DNA of 64,000 nt from an uncultured Lachnospiraceae bacterium (GCA_945919795.1 CAMEJJ010000002.1:1-64000); one strand, 5' to 3'; positions 1 through 9,125 are shown, counted from the stretch's first letter. Translations and numbers: made by a program. The notes: generated from the letters alone by a model not told the origin.

Positions 1-70
1 GAAAGAAGATCAAAGATCAAAACGTGTTTGTTCGGTTTTGAAGGTACATCCTTTTTTATGAATTCGTTTT

Positions 71-97
71 AAAAAGTTCCGTATGGGACTTTTTTTT
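71..97 (+). terminator. Intrinsic terminator of the gene upstream of the window
   Basis: A short hairpin (AAAAAGTTCC, loop GTAT, GGGACTTTTT with one G-T pair) runs into a T tract. It closes a transcript that enters from the left. The first 70 bases could hold the last codons of an upstream gene in more than one frame, and I cannot tell which. Confidence 0.7.
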
Positions 98-177
98 ATG
101 TCTAAATTATGTTACAATTTCGTTATATAGGTTAAGGGGTATACAAATCTTTATGGTTTGTAATAAGAGGTGAACAA

Positions 178-1071
178 ATGGATACAAATATACTTTTAGA
201 AAATGGCACCAACGAATTGGAGATTCTGGAATTTACTTTAGATGGCAATTCGTATGGAATTAATGTAGCAAAAATCAGAGAAATTATCAATTACACTCCG
301 GTCACACCGGTTCCCAATGCACATCCAAGTATCGAGGGTATTTTCATGCCGCGTGATACAATGATTACTGCAATCGATTTAAAGAATTGCCTGCAAAAAG
401 GTGCGTCTGGTTCTGATGGCCTGTTTATTATTACCAATTTTAACAAACTCGATATTGCATTTCATGTGGATCAGGTCATTGGTATTCACCGTGTTTCATG
501 GACAGAGATTATTAAACCCGGTGTTACGGTTTCTACCGCAGAGGACGGAGTTGCAACAGGTATCATCAAAATCAATGATAAGTTGATTATCATACTCGAT
601 TTTGAAAAGATCGTATGTGATATCAGTCCCGAAACAGGATTGAAGATTTCAGAAATTGATAGTCTTGGTACAAGAGAAAGAAATAATGTTCCGGTTTTGG
701 TTGCTGAAGACTCTCCGCTATTAAATAAACTGATTGTTGATTGCTTACATAAGGCCGGTTATCAAAATTTGATGCATGTTGAAAATGGAGCAGATGCATG
801 GAATATAATTACGGATTGTATTGCTCAAGGAAGCTTAAAAGAGCACGTACAATGTGTGATAACCGATATTGAGATGCCGCAGATGGATGGTCACAGGTTG
901 ACCAAATTGATTAAGGATAATGCAGAAACAAAGGATATTCCTGTTGTAATTTTCTCATCCCTGATTAATGAAGAAATGAGAATTAAAGGTGAAGAACTTG
1001 GTGCGGATGCACAACTTACCAAGCCTGAAATTGGAAATTTAATTGAAGTTGTTGATAGTTTGGTTTTATAA
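178..1071 (+). CDS. cheV: Chemotaxis protein CheV (CheW domain plus receiver domain)
   Basis: This 297-residue protein has the CheV layout. Residues about 12-150 form a CheW-like coupling domain that links chemoreceptors to the CheA kinase. Residues about 171-297 form a response-regulator receiver domain. The receiver keeps the acidic pair E177/D178, the likely phospho-acceptor D230 in the ITDIEMPQMDG stretch, S260 and K282. CheV works in the cytoplasm at receptor arrays, and phosphorylation is thought to support adaptation. The ATG at 178 follows an AGAGGTG ribosome site. A terminator follows at once, so the gene is probably monocistronic. No cheA, cheW or receptor gene lies in the window. 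Confidence 0.93.
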   Translation: MDTNILLENGTNELEILEFTLDGNSYGINVAKIREIINYTPVTPVPNAHPSIEGIFMPRDTMITAIDLKNCLQKGASGSDGLFIITNFNKLDIAFHVDQVIGIHRVSWTEIIKPGVTVSTAEDGVATGIIKINDKLIIILDFEKIVCDISPETGLKISEIDSLGTRERNNVPVLVAEDSPLLNKLIVDCLHKAGYQNLMHVENGADAWNIITDCIAQGSLKEHVQCVITDIEMPQMDGHRLTKLIKDNAETKDIPVVIFSSLINEEMRIKGEELGADAQLTKPEIGNLIEVVDSLVL

Positions 1072-1080
1072 TATTTACAG

Positions 1081-1109
1081 AAAGGGCTGGAAAATCCAGT
1101 CCTTTTTTT
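1081..1109 (+). terminator. Intrinsic terminator after cheV
   Basis: The stem AAAGGGCTGGA / TCCAGTCCTTT has one G-T pair and is followed by seven T's, ten bases after the cheV stop codon. Confidence 0.85.
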
Positions 1110-1126
1110 ATGCTATCGTGAATAGG

Positions 1127-1157
1127 CAAATGTAATGTGCCTGCACAATTGCATTTG
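1127..1157. repeat. Short palindromic repeat, family 1 copy a
   Basis: A 31-base hairpin begins CAAATG and ends CATTTG. Ten outer pairs include one wobble, and there is a short inner stem. A sequence of the same length at 41028-41058 matches it at 26 of 31 positions by eye and also folds. This copy sits between the cheV terminator and the next gene. Confidence 0.6.
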
Positions 1158-1191
1158 ATGAATATGTATTTTATTTTTAAAGGTGAAAAAG

Positions 1192-1989
1192 ATGGATTTA
1201 CAGAGTATGGATAGTTTAGTAGATGCGGTACAAGAAGCAGAAATATTATTAATCGGAATAGGAGAAGAATGGACACCATCATATGAGGATATGTTATCAG
1301 ATAAAAATGTTTTGACCGGATTGGAAAAAATATCCGGAATTGATAATCAAAATCTTATGATGACAAGTTTACAAAAAAGGTATTGTGAGACGTTTCATTC
1401 CGAACAACTGGAAAAAGCATATCAAAAACTTTATCAATTGTGCGGTTCAAAAGATTATTTTTTGATTTCTTTAAATTATGACAGATATCCCGAATTAGCA
1501 GGATTTGAAAAAGAAAGATGTGTTTATCCTTGTGGAAACATGGATTATCTGCAGTGCGATATTAATTGTCATAATGAATTACTTCCGGCTCAAAATACTT
1601 ATCAGAGCATACAAAATGTCATAAAAGACAAAATAAAATGTTCTGAATTTCAAGAAGAAAAATGTCCCTATTGTGGGGGTAAGCTTGTTTACAATACCAT
1701 TGAAGCAAAGAAATATTGTGAAGGTGGATATTTAGAACAATGGGAAGCATATATGAAATTTTTGCAAAAAACCATAAATCGGAAATTATGTATTCTGGAG
1801 TTAGGCGTTTCTATGCGTTTTCCGGGAGTAATACGAAATGCTTTTGAAAAAACAGCGTATTATAACCAAAAGGCAAAATTGTTCCGGATACATCAGACAT
1901 TAGCTGAAGTTCCTCAAAATATGGAACAAAAATCGTATGTAAAATGCGAGAATTCCGTGTCTTACATTGCAAATTTGTTTGTTTCATAG
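1192..1989 (+). CDS. Sirtuin-like (SIR2-fold) protein, degenerate
   Basis: The protein has 265 residues. The layout recalls NAD-dependent deacetylases of the Sir2 family: an N-terminal glycine-containing strand (LLIGIGEEW), a segment with cysteines spaced CxxxC (about 122/126), a CPYCGG pair (158/161) that would complete a zinc site, and a late strand (LCILELGVSMRFPG) where sirtuins have their second nucleotide-binding stretch. The usual GAGxS and HG catalytic motifs are not clearly present, so the enzyme may be inactive or have another activity. A GTG at 1183 is possible, but the AAAGGTG there is better read as the ribosome site for the ATG at 1192. The gene is preceded by a palindromic repeat and followed by a promoter-like sequence. 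Confidence 0.55.
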   Translation: MDLQSMDSLVDAVQEAEILLIGIGEEWTPSYEDMLSDKNVLTGLEKISGIDNQNLMMTSLQKRYCETFHSEQLEKAYQKLYQLCGSKDYFLISLNYDRYPELAGFEKERCVYPCGNMDYLQCDINCHNELLPAQNTYQSIQNVIKDKIKCSEFQEEKCPYCGGKLVYNTIEAKKYCEGGYLEQWEAYMKFLQKTINRKLCILELGVSMRFPGVIRNAFEKTAYYNQKAKLFRIHQTLAEVPQNMEQKSYVKCENSVSYIANLFVS

Positions 1990-2007
1990 CAATGAATATG
2001 TTATACT
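1979..2007 (+). promoter_or_regulatory. Predicted sigma-A promoter for the charged membrane protein gene
   Basis: TTGTTT, a 17-base spacer and TATACT lie about 50 bases before the start at 2059. The -35 box overlaps the end of the sirtuin-like gene. Confidence 0.45.
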
Positions 2008-2058
2008 ATAGCATTGAATAAGTTTATTATTCTGAAAATTTGATATGAGGTTTATACT

Positions 2059-3891
2059 ATGGCTTCAAATGAGGATTATTTAGACAGTTTGTTAAAAGCT
2101 GCAATGGATTCCGAACAAGCGGAACAAGATCCTACAGAAACACTTGTAGAACAACAATTAAATACTGAAATAGAGAAGACGGTAGAGAATACTGAAACGA
2201 TGGATTCTTTTTCTGTCAATGATGATCCGAATCGCTCTCTGACACCGGAAGAAATTGCAGCAATGATTGCTGAATTAAGTGGCGTGGATGAAACAAACGA
2301 ATCGGACGAAACCAGTGCATTGGATACGTCCAATGCATCAGAGACCATTAATGAGCCGGAAAGTACCAGTGAACCCGAAATTCCCAATGACTCTGAAACT
2401 TTTGATATAGGTGATGTAATGGAAAAGGCAATTTCGGAAGAAATACTTCCAGATGAGATGATTCAGCAAGAAGTGATTCAACCGGATGAAGATTCATTTC
2501 AGACAGATGAAGAATTAGAGTTTGATCTAGACGGAATTGATGATATTGACGCATTACTTGGATTAAAAGAAATGCCACCGGATTATAAGGATTCGTTTAA
2601 ACAAAATAAAGATTCTAATGTTTCGGATGCCAATGACAATGCAAATGATGAAAATGATGAAGCAGAATTGGATTTGGAAGATCAGGATTTGTCCGATATT
2701 CTGGATTTATTAGGCGAAGATGACAGTGAACTGGCTGAAATCAATGATATTCTAAAAAAATCCGACAATAATGAGATTGTTGATGTTGACGGAATCAGTG
2801 AACTTGAAATCAATATGTCCAAAGATATAGAAGATGGACAGGAAGATTTAGAAGCTGAAAATAAAACAGAAAAGAAGAAAAAGAAGAAAAAAAGATTTGG
2901 AAAGAAAAAGACGGAAGAGAATGCTGAAGTAGAATCCAATGAAAGTGGTGAAGATGCTTCTTCTGAAATAAAAGAGAAAAAACAAAACTTTTTTAGCAAG
3001 CTTATGGCTTCTTTGACGGAAGAAATCGAAGATGAAACTGAAGAAGAAAACAATCAGGAAATGAATCCGGATGCTCCCGCAAAAAAAGGAAAGAAGAAAA
3101 AGGGAAAGAAAAAAGATAAGCAGGCAGAAACGAATGAAGAAATCCTGGAAGAAATGGATAAAGAGGATGCCGAAGATTCGAAAAAGAAGAAAAAGGAAAA
3201 AAAACCCAAAAAGAAAAAAGAAAAGAAGATTAAGCCTGTAAAAGTGCCGGAAACGGAACAACCCGGTAAAAAATTGCCACAAAAAATGGTAATACGGATT
3301 TTTGTTTTATGTTTTTCAATTTTGGCAGTGATTTTGATTGTCAATTCCTTTATTCCCGGACTGCTTTCTTTGCAAAAAGCAAGAAAAGCTTTTTATAAGG
3401 GAAATTATACGGATGCATATATGGAATTGATTGCACAGGATAAATTAAATGAAAGTGACACCATTCTTCTGAAGAAAGCAGAAATATTGACCAAATTGGA
3501 TAATAAAATGAAGCGGTATCGGACTTATACAGCAGCCGGTATGAAATTAGAAGGATTACATACTCTGCTGGAGGGCGTCAGTGTTTATCAAGATAACCAG
3601 ACGATCATTCAGGAATATGGCATTTCGTATGAAGCCGAACAATTGTATTCTCAGATCGTTGCTGAATTGATGCAGCAATATGGTCTTACTTCGGAGCAGA
3701 TTAACGAAATTCTTCAATTGGATTCGGTTAGCTATACCTATCGATTAAGAGAATTGACGAATAATGACAATACGATGTCGGAAACAGCGAATCCAACTTT
3801 GGATGAGCTGGGAGGGATGGATGAAAATTCTGCGCCGGTAATGCCGGATGTTGATACTTTGGAGGACCCGCTTCAAGAAGAACTGGAATAA
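2059..3891 (+). CDS. Hypothetical highly charged single-pass membrane protein
   Basis: I do not recognise a named family for this 610-residue protein. Residues 1 to about 270 are strongly acidic, rich in Glu, Asp, Asn and Ser, and look disordered. Residues about 271-405 alternate long lysine runs with acidic stretches. One hydrophobic segment at about 412-434 should cross the membrane. The last ~175 residues are less biased and end in another acidic tail. The charge pattern suggests a cytoplasmic N-terminus and an exterior C-terminal region. The ATG at 2059 has TGAGG eight bases upstream. The lysine runs are written in a near-homopurine strand, which also creates long spurious open frames on the other strand. 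It may be a membrane scaffold or tether, but that is only a guess. Confidence 0.8.
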   Translation: MASNEDYLDSLLKAAMDSEQAEQDPTETLVEQQLNTEIEKTVENTETMDSFSVNDDPNRSLTPEEIAAMIAELSGVDETNESDETSALDTSNASETINEPESTSEPEIPNDSETFDIGDVMEKAISEEILPDEMIQQEVIQPDEDSFQTDEELEFDLDGIDDIDALLGLKEMPPDYKDSFKQNKDSNVSDANDNANDENDEAELDLEDQDLSDILDLLGEDDSELAEINDILKKSDNNEIVDVDGISELEINMSKDIEDGQEDLEAENKTEKKKKKKKRFGKKKTEENAEVESNESGEDASSEIKEKKQNFFSKLMASLTEEIEDETEEENNQEMNPDAPAKKGKKKKGKKKDKQAETNEEILEEMDKEDAEDSKKKKKEKKPKKKKEKKIKPVKVPETEQPGKKLPQKMVIRIFVLCFSILAVILIVNSFIPGLLSLQKARKAFYKGNYTDAYMELIAQDKLNESDTILLKKAEILTKLDNKMKRYRTYTAAGMKLEGLHTLLEGVSVYQDNQTIIQEYGISYEAEQLYSQIVAELMQQYGLTSEQINEILQLDSVSYTYRLRELTNNDNTMSETANPTLDELGGMDENSAPVMPDVDTLEDPLQEELE

Positions 3892-3965
3892 TATATTGAA
3901 ATAGGAAGCTGAAATAAAAATTTGAAAGAATAAACAGAATTAGTAAGCAGAAAGCAGGAATAACA

Positions 3966-4589
3966 ATGATAGCAATTATTGACTATGACGCAGGAAACAT
4001 AAAAAGTGTTGAGAAAGCGTTCCAGTTTTTAAAACAGGATGTCATCCTGACAAGGGATGCCGGTCAGATTTTAAATGCCGATGCAGTTGTTTTACCGGGA
4101 GTTGGTTCTTTTGGTGATGCAATGAAAAAGCTGGAAAATTATGGCTTGATTGATATTATCCATAAGGTTGTAGAAAAAAATATTCCATTTTTAGGAATTT
4201 GTCTGGGGCTTCAGTTGTTATTTGACAGCAGTGAAGAAAGTCCCGGAGTCAAAGGCCTGGGAGTTTTACCAGGGAGAATTGTTAAAATTCCGGATGACCA
4301 AGGCTTAAAAGTACCTCATATCGGATGGAATTCCTTAAAATATCCAAAGCCGGGCAGATTGTTTGAAGGGATTAAGGAAGAGGAATACGTCTATTTTGTT
4401 CATTCCTATTATCTGGTAGCGTATACCGATGATATTGTTACGGCAACAACGGATTATGTTGCGCATATTCATGCATCTGTTGAAAAAGGAAATGTTTTTG
4501 CGTGCCAGTTTCATCCGGAAAAAAGTTCAGATGTCGGTTTGAAGATTTTGAGTAATTTTATTAAAGTAGTAGACGAATATAAAAAATAG
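3966..4589 (+). CDS. hisH: Imidazole glycerol phosphate synthase, glutaminase subunit HisH
   Basis: HisH hydrolyses glutamine and passes ammonia to HisF, which makes imidazole glycerol phosphate and AICAR in histidine synthesis. The 207-residue protein is a class I glutamine amidotransferase. The nucleophile is C79 in GICLGLQLL, and H183 and E185 in FHPEKS complete the triad. An early IDYDAGNIKS segment is typical of the family. The ATG at 3966 has an AGGA-type ribosome site. hisF follows 82 bases later. The remaining his genes are not in the window, so the pair is split from any larger operon. Confidence 0.97.
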   Translation: MIAIIDYDAGNIKSVEKAFQFLKQDVILTRDAGQILNADAVVLPGVGSFGDAMKKLENYGLIDIIHKVVEKNIPFLGICLGLQLLFDSSEESPGVKGLGVLPGRIVKIPDDQGLKVPHIGWNSLKYPKPGRLFEGIKEEEYVYFVHSYYLVAYTDDIVTATTDYVAHIHASVEKGNVFACQFHPEKSSDVGLKILSNFIKVVDEYKK

Positions 4590-4671
4590 TCGATTTAATA
4601 CTTGTAAATTTAAGAGGCTCAAAAATAGACTAAATCATAGTCTTAACATGAAATAAAGGAGTATTTTACAT

Positions 4672-5433
4672 ATGCATACCAAAAGAATTATTCCATGTCT
4701 GGATGTCAATGGCGGAAGAGTTGTAAAGGGAGTAAATTTTGTAAACCTGATTGACGCCGGTGATCCGGTTGCAATTGCAGAAGCATATGATAAAGCCGGA
4801 GCTGATGAACTCGTGTTTTTGGATATTACAGCCAGTTCGGATTCCAGAAATACCGTTGTTGATATGGTGCGTAAGGTTGCTGAAAGGGTCTTTATTCCAT
4901 TTACTGTCGGAGGAGGCATTCGGACAGTTGATGATTTTAAAGCGATATTAAGAGAAGGAGCAGATAAAGTCTCCGTTAATTCGGCTGCCATTATGAATCC
5001 TTCTTTGATTAGTGAAGCCGCTGATAAATTCGGGAGTCAGTGTGTTGTTGTTGCAATTGATGCAAAAAGAAATCCGGATGGAAAAAGTTGGAATATTTAT
5101 AAAAACGGTGGAAGGATTGATATGGGAATCGACGCCGTTGAATGGGCCATCAAGGCGGATAAACTCGGAGCAGGCGAGATTTTGCTTACCAGTATGGATT
5201 GTGACGGAACAAAGGCAGGATATGATATTGAACTTACCAGAATGATATCGGAAAATGTTTCTATTCCTGTCATTGCATCCGGTGGAGCCGGTAACCTCGA
5301 ACATTTTAAAGATGCCTTGACAACAGGAAAAGCGGATGCCGCATTGGCAGCATCTTTATTTCATTTTAAAGAGCTTGAGATAAAAGAAGTAAAAAATTAT
5401 CTCAGACAGGAAGGAATCAGTGTCAGACTGTAA
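4672..5433 (+). CDS. hisF: Imidazole glycerol phosphate synthase, cyclase subunit HisF
   Basis: This 253-residue TIM barrel is the cyclase half of the HisH-HisF complex and closes the imidazole ring using ammonia from HisH. The catalytic aspartates D11 (in [14 protein letters not shown]) and D130 (in [10 protein letters not shown]) are in their usual positions. Phosphate-binding glycine loops are visible near FTVGGGIR and IASGGAGN. An AAAGGAG ribosome site precedes the ATG. The uracil-DNA glycosylase gene begins only five bases after its stop, so the two are probably co-transcribed. Confidence 0.97.
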   Translation: MHTKRIIPCLDVNGGRVVKGVNFVNLIDAGDPVAIAEAYDKAGADELVFLDITASSDSRNTVVDMVRKVAERVFIPFTVGGGIRTVDDFKAILREGADKVSVNSAAIMNPSLISEAADKFGSQCVVVAIDAKRNPDGKSWNIYKNGGRIDMGIDAVEWAIKADKLGAGEILLTSMDCDGTKAGYDIELTRMISENVSIPVIASGGAGNLEHFKDALTTGKADAALAASLFHFKELEIKEVKNYLRQEGISVRL

Positions 5434-5438
5434 AGATT

Positions 5439-6113
5439 ATGGCAGCAATAAGTAATGATTGGTTAGAACCGTTAAAACCGGAATTTTCCAAAGAATATTA
5501 TAAAAAATTATATTATACGATTATGGATGAGTATAAAAAACATCTGGTTTTTCCACCTGCCGATGATGTATTTAATGCATATTCCTTGACACCCCTAAAG
5601 GATGTAAAGGTTGTTATTATCGGACAGGATCCGTATCATAATGTCGGTCAGGCACACGGACTGTGTTTCTCTGTTCGTCCGGATGTTGAAATCCCACCGT
5701 CCTTAGTAAATATTTATAAAGAATTGCAGGATGACTTAGGGTGCTATATTCCCAACAACGGTTATTTGGTAAAATGGGCCAAACAGGGTGTCCTTTTGTT
5801 AAACACAGTATTAACGGTCAGAGCGCATCAGGCCAATTCACACAGAGGACTTGGCTGGGAAGAATTTACGGATGCTACCATTCGGGTATTAAATGAGCAG
5901 GACAGACCGATTGTATTTATTTTGTGGGGTTCTCCCGCACAGAAGAAAAAAGCGATGTTAAACAATCCGAAACATTTGATTTTAGAAGCACCGCATCCCA
6001 GCCCGTTATCGGCTTATCGTGGTTTTTTCGGAAGCAAACCTTTTAGTAAAACCAATGAATTTCTGATTCAAAATCAATTAGAGCCGATTGACTGGCAGAT
6101 TGAAAATGTTTAG
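5439..6113 (+). CDS. ung: Uracil-DNA glycosylase (family 1)
   Basis: The enzyme removes uracil from DNA and starts base-excision repair. The 224-residue length is normal. The water-activating loop GQDPYH holds D64. The DNA-intercalation loop HPSPLSA holds H186. The N-terminus (NDWLEPLKPEF) is typical of the family. No good ribosome site precedes the ATG at 5439, which lies five bases after hisF, so translation is probably coupled to hisF. Confidence 0.96.
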   Translation: MAAISNDWLEPLKPEFSKEYYKKLYYTIMDEYKKHLVFPPADDVFNAYSLTPLKDVKVVIIGQDPYHNVGQAHGLCFSVRPDVEIPPSLVNIYKELQDDLGCYIPNNGYLVKWAKQGVLLLNTVLTVRAHQANSHRGLGWEEFTDATIRVLNEQDRPIVFILWGSPAQKKKAMLNNPKHLILEAPHPSPLSAYRGFFGSKPFSKTNEFLIQNQLEPIDWQIENV

Positions 6114-6189
6114 TTTATATTTACTTATCTGAAAAAAGATGATAAATAATATAAGTAGTATTTTTACCATAATGGAGGAAAACAGCAAC

Positions 6190-7479
6190 ATGGAAAAGAC
6201 ACCTTTTGTAACAAAAGAACAGTTAGATGAGATTGTAAAACAATATCCGACTCCTTTTCATATTTATGATGAAAAAGGAATTCGTGAAAATGCAAAGGCA
6301 TTAAAAGAGGCATTTGCATGGAATAAAGGCTATAAGGAGTTTTTTGCGGTTAAGGCAACACCCAATCCTTTTTTGATTGATATTCTAAAAGAATATGGAT
6401 GTGGTACCGATTGTTCATCCATGACAGAATTGATGTTGTCGCATGCAATGGGATTTGGAGAAGGCGAGATTATGTTTTCTTCCAATGAAACACCTGCCAG
6501 TGAATATGAGTATGCCGCAAAGGTAAATGCCATCATTAATCTGGATGATTTCACCCATATCGACTATCTGGAAAAAACACTTGGTAAATTACCGGAAACA
6601 CTCAGTATCCGCTATAATCCGGGTGGTGTGTTTAAGATTTCAACAAGCATCATGGATAATCCAGGAGATGCAAAATACGGATTTACAACAGAGCAGTTAT
6701 TTGAAGGATACAAGATTTTAAAAGAAAAAGGCGTGAAAAGATTCGGTATGCATGCATTTCTTGCAAGTAATACCGTGACAAATGAATATTATCCTACTTT
6801 AGCTAAAACATTATTTGAAACTGCTGTGGAGATCAAAGAAAGAACCGGCGTTTCTTTAAGCTTTATTAACTTATCCGGCGGAATTGGAATTCCATATCGT
6901 CCGGATCAGGAACCGAATGATATTCGTTTGATTGGACAGAAAGTAAAAGAAGTATACGATGAGATTTTAGTTCCGGCAGGTCTTGGAGACGTCGCAATTT
7001 ATACAGAATTAGGTCGTTTTATGATGGGACCTTACGGTCATCTGGTTACCACAGCCATTCATGAGAAACATACACATAAAGAGTATATTGGTTGTGATGC
7101 CTGCGCTGTTAATTTGATGCGTCCTGCTATGTATGGAGCTTATCATCATATTACGGTTGCCGGAAAAGAAAATGATGTTTGTGATCACAAATATGATATT
7201 GTAGGTTCTTTATGTGAAAATAATGATAAATTCGCTATAGACCGTATGCTCCCGAAAATTGATATCGGTGATTATATTGTCATTCACGATACGGGTGCAC
7301 ATGGTTATGCCATGGGCTATAATTACAATGGTAAATTAAAGAGTGCGGAATTATTATTAAAAGAAGATGGTTCGGTAGAATTAATTCGAAGAGCAGAAAC
7401 ACCGAAGGATTATTTTGCAACCTTGGATTGTTTTGATATTTATAATAAACTTGACTGCAAAACATTTGAATCAAATTAA
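6190..7479 (+). CDS. lysA: Diaminopimelate decarboxylase
   Basis: The enzyme is a PLP-dependent alanine-racemase-fold decarboxylase. It should convert meso-diaminopimelate to lysine, the last step of lysine synthesis. The predicted protein has 429 residues. K55 in FFAVKATPNP should bind PLP. The glycine-rich phosphate loop is in INLSGGIGIPY, and the substrate-pocket cysteine is in GSLCENNDKF. An in-frame ATG at 6139 exists, but GGAGG at 6174-6178 points to the ATG at 6190. The sequence is rather divergent from the Bacillus type. A related decarboxylase of the same fold cannot be fully excluded, but the CEN motif favours LysA. Confidence 0.88.
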   Translation: MEKTPFVTKEQLDEIVKQYPTPFHIYDEKGIRENAKALKEAFAWNKGYKEFFAVKATPNPFLIDILKEYGCGTDCSSMTELMLSHAMGFGEGEIMFSSNETPASEYEYAAKVNAIINLDDFTHIDYLEKTLGKLPETLSIRYNPGGVFKISTSIMDNPGDAKYGFTTEQLFEGYKILKEKGVKRFGMHAFLASNTVTNEYYPTLAKTLFETAVEIKERTGVSLSFINLSGGIGIPYRPDQEPNDIRLIGQKVKEVYDEILVPAGLGDVAIYTELGRFMMGPYGHLVTTAIHEKHTHKEYIGCDACAVNLMRPAMYGAYHHITVAGKENDVCDHKYDIVGSLCENNDKFAIDRMLPKIDIGDYIVIHDTGAHGYAMGYNYNGKLKSAELLLKEDGSVELIRRAETPKDYFATLDCFDIYNKLDCKTFESN

Positions 7480-7559
7480 AATCAACGCCAGAAAAATACA
7501 TAATAGTGGTGTATATAATTTGGTGTTTATCGGAAACATATGAGAATAGGAGAAATATA

Positions 7560-7916
7560 ATGGCCAGCGTTTTAATATGTGATGATGCTATGTTTATGCG
7601 TGCATCCATTCGGAAAATGGTTGAGGCAGAGGGCTTTCAGGTGCTTGCTGAAGCGGGAGATGGGGCAGAGTGCATCTCTTCTTATCAAATTTATCATCCG
7701 GATCTTGTTTTAATGGATATCACCATGCCGGATATGGATGGAATTACAGCAACAAAAAAAATCATGGAAATTGATCAGAATGCCAAAATCATTATTGTCT
7801 CTGCATTGGGATTGCAGGAAAAGGTTTTTGAAGCAATTACAGCCGGAGCAAAGGACTTTGTTGTGAAACCTTTTACGCAGGAAACATTGATTCAGTGTAT
7901 GAAAAAATATGTTTAA
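7560..7916 (+). CDS. CheY-like stand-alone response regulator
   Basis: The 118-residue protein is a single receiver domain with no output domain. It has the acidic pair D8/D9, the phospho-acceptor D53 in LMDITMPDMDG, S81 and K103. Such proteins act by binding a partner, classically the flagellar motor switch in chemotaxis. The ATG at 7560 has an AGGAG site upstream. The GTG further upstream would add an unlikely N-terminus. No kinase gene is adjacent, so its pathway cannot be read from context. cheV lies 6.5 kb away. Confidence 0.9.
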   Translation: MASVLICDDAMFMRASIRKMVEAEGFQVLAEAGDGAECISSYQIYHPDLVLMDITMPDMDGITATKKIMEIDQNAKIIIVSALGLQEKVFEAITAGAKDFVVKPFTQETLIQCMKKYV

Positions 7917-7996
7917 TATATGATTTTGTTTTATAAGTGATAGCATTTGATAAATATGATTATTAAATTTCTATGCATTTTGCATAAACATAATTA

Positions 7997-8048
7997 ATGA
8001 TACCCGGATTTGGAGAGCAAAATGTGCGTAGCAATTCGATGGTATTAT
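7997..8048. repeat. Palindromic repeat, family 2 copy a
   Basis: The hairpin has outer arms ATGATACC / GGTATTAT and inner arms CGGATT / AATTCG, each with a G-T pair. The part from GGATT to GGTAT (40 bases) matches 39862-39901 at about 33 of 40 positions by eye, including the shared core GTGCGTAGCAAT. It lies in the 212-base gap between the CheY-like gene and the AEC carrier gene. Apart from this repeat I see only AT-rich sequence there. Confidence 0.55.
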
Positions 8049-8128
8049 GAGGCGAAATACTTTTTGCTTCCAACATCATAATTAATCAAATTTTTAACAT
8101 ATACATCATATAAAAGGAAAATGAAAAA

Positions 8129-9058
8129 ATGAAAACAGTTCAGGTAATGCTTCCTGTCTTGATTATGATTGTGATGGGAGCAATTTTTCATAAAACGGAG
8201 TTTATTTCCGAAAAGGGAATGGATGATATCAAAAAATATATAACGAAAATTGCACTTCCTGTCACTATTTTTCATGCAATGGCAATCGCAACCATGAACC
8301 GGGACACGGCAATGATTATTCTTGTTATGTTTTTGATGCTTTCCATTGCCATGGTTATCGGATTTTTATTAAGACCGTTTATGAAAGAGCCCTATAAAAA
8401 CTATCTTCCTTTTATGATTACGGTTTTTGAAGGCGGAATGTTTTCCTATCCGTTATATCAAAATCTTTGCGGAGACACTTATTTTGTAAATATCGTCATT
8501 GTGGATATTGCGGGGTGTATTTTTGGTTTTGGTATTTTCTATGGAATTCTGGCCATGGTAGATCAGAAATTGAAATTCAGTGTTAAAACCATGGCAAAAA
8601 CGGCGTTTACATCACCCACATTTCTTGCAGTTGTGTTTGGTTTGTTTATGAATTTGACCGGACTGATGAAGATTTTGCTTAATTCACCAGTCGGAAATCT
8701 TTATCTTCCGGTAAAAGAAATCATTACAGCTCCGTTAACTGCGATGATTTTGTTGGTCGTTGGATATTCTATAAAATTGGATAAATCCCTTTTTGTTGTA
8801 TGTATAAAAACAGTAGTAATGCGTTGTATTGTTATGGCTGTTCTAGGTTTTGCCGCAATCATGGTTTTAAAAAACAGTATTCAGGATATTTACATGCTTA
8901 CGGCGTTCTTAATCATGTTTATTACAACGCCAACTTTTTCAGCCCCGGGATTTGTCAAAAATAAAGATGCAGCATCTTATTTTGCCATGACAACATCTAT
9001 TTATGTTTTTGTGACAATTATTGGATATGCTGTGATTTCTATGGTGTTGTTTTCTTAA
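8129..9058 (+). CDS. AEC family (auxin efflux carrier-like) membrane transporter
   Basis: The protein has 309 residues. It is very hydrophobic, with about ten predicted membrane helices in two halves and the glycine- and proline-bearing break typical of the AEC fold. In bacteria this family exports or exchanges small organic anions such as malate, but the substrate cannot be read from the sequence. An AAGGA site precedes the ATG at 8129. A direct repeat of ATTTCTGAAATTAC lies just after the stop codon. The gene stands alone. Confidence 0.85.
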   Translation: MKTVQVMLPVLIMIVMGAIFHKTEFISEKGMDDIKKYITKIALPVTIFHAMAIATMNRDTAMIILVMFLMLSIAMVIGFLLRPFMKEPYKNYLPFMITVFEGGMFSYPLYQNLCGDTYFVNIVIVDIAGCIFGFGIFYGILAMVDQKLKFSVKTMAKTAFTSPTFLAVVFGLFMNLTGLMKILLNSPVGNLYLPVKEIITAPLTAMILLVVGYSIKLDKSLFVVCIKTVVMRCIVMAVLGFAAIMVLKNSIQDIYMLTAFLIMFITTPTFSAPGFVKNKDAASYFAMTTSIYVFVTIIGYAVISMVLFS

Positions 9059-9125
9059 TTGCATGAATTTCTGAAATTACCATTATCTGAAATTTCTGAA
9101 ATTACATGATTTTCCTATTTTTAGC

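Noticed and set aside
2682-3344. Long open frames on the minus strand opposite the charged protein gene
   Set aside because: They are by-products of near-homopurine coding (Lys/Glu). They have no ribosome sites, and their products are improbable Phe/Ser/Leu-rich strings.
6114-6189. Lysine riboswitch or T-box before lysA
   Set aside because: The gap is only about 76 bases with no T-box or lysine-riboswitch sequence.
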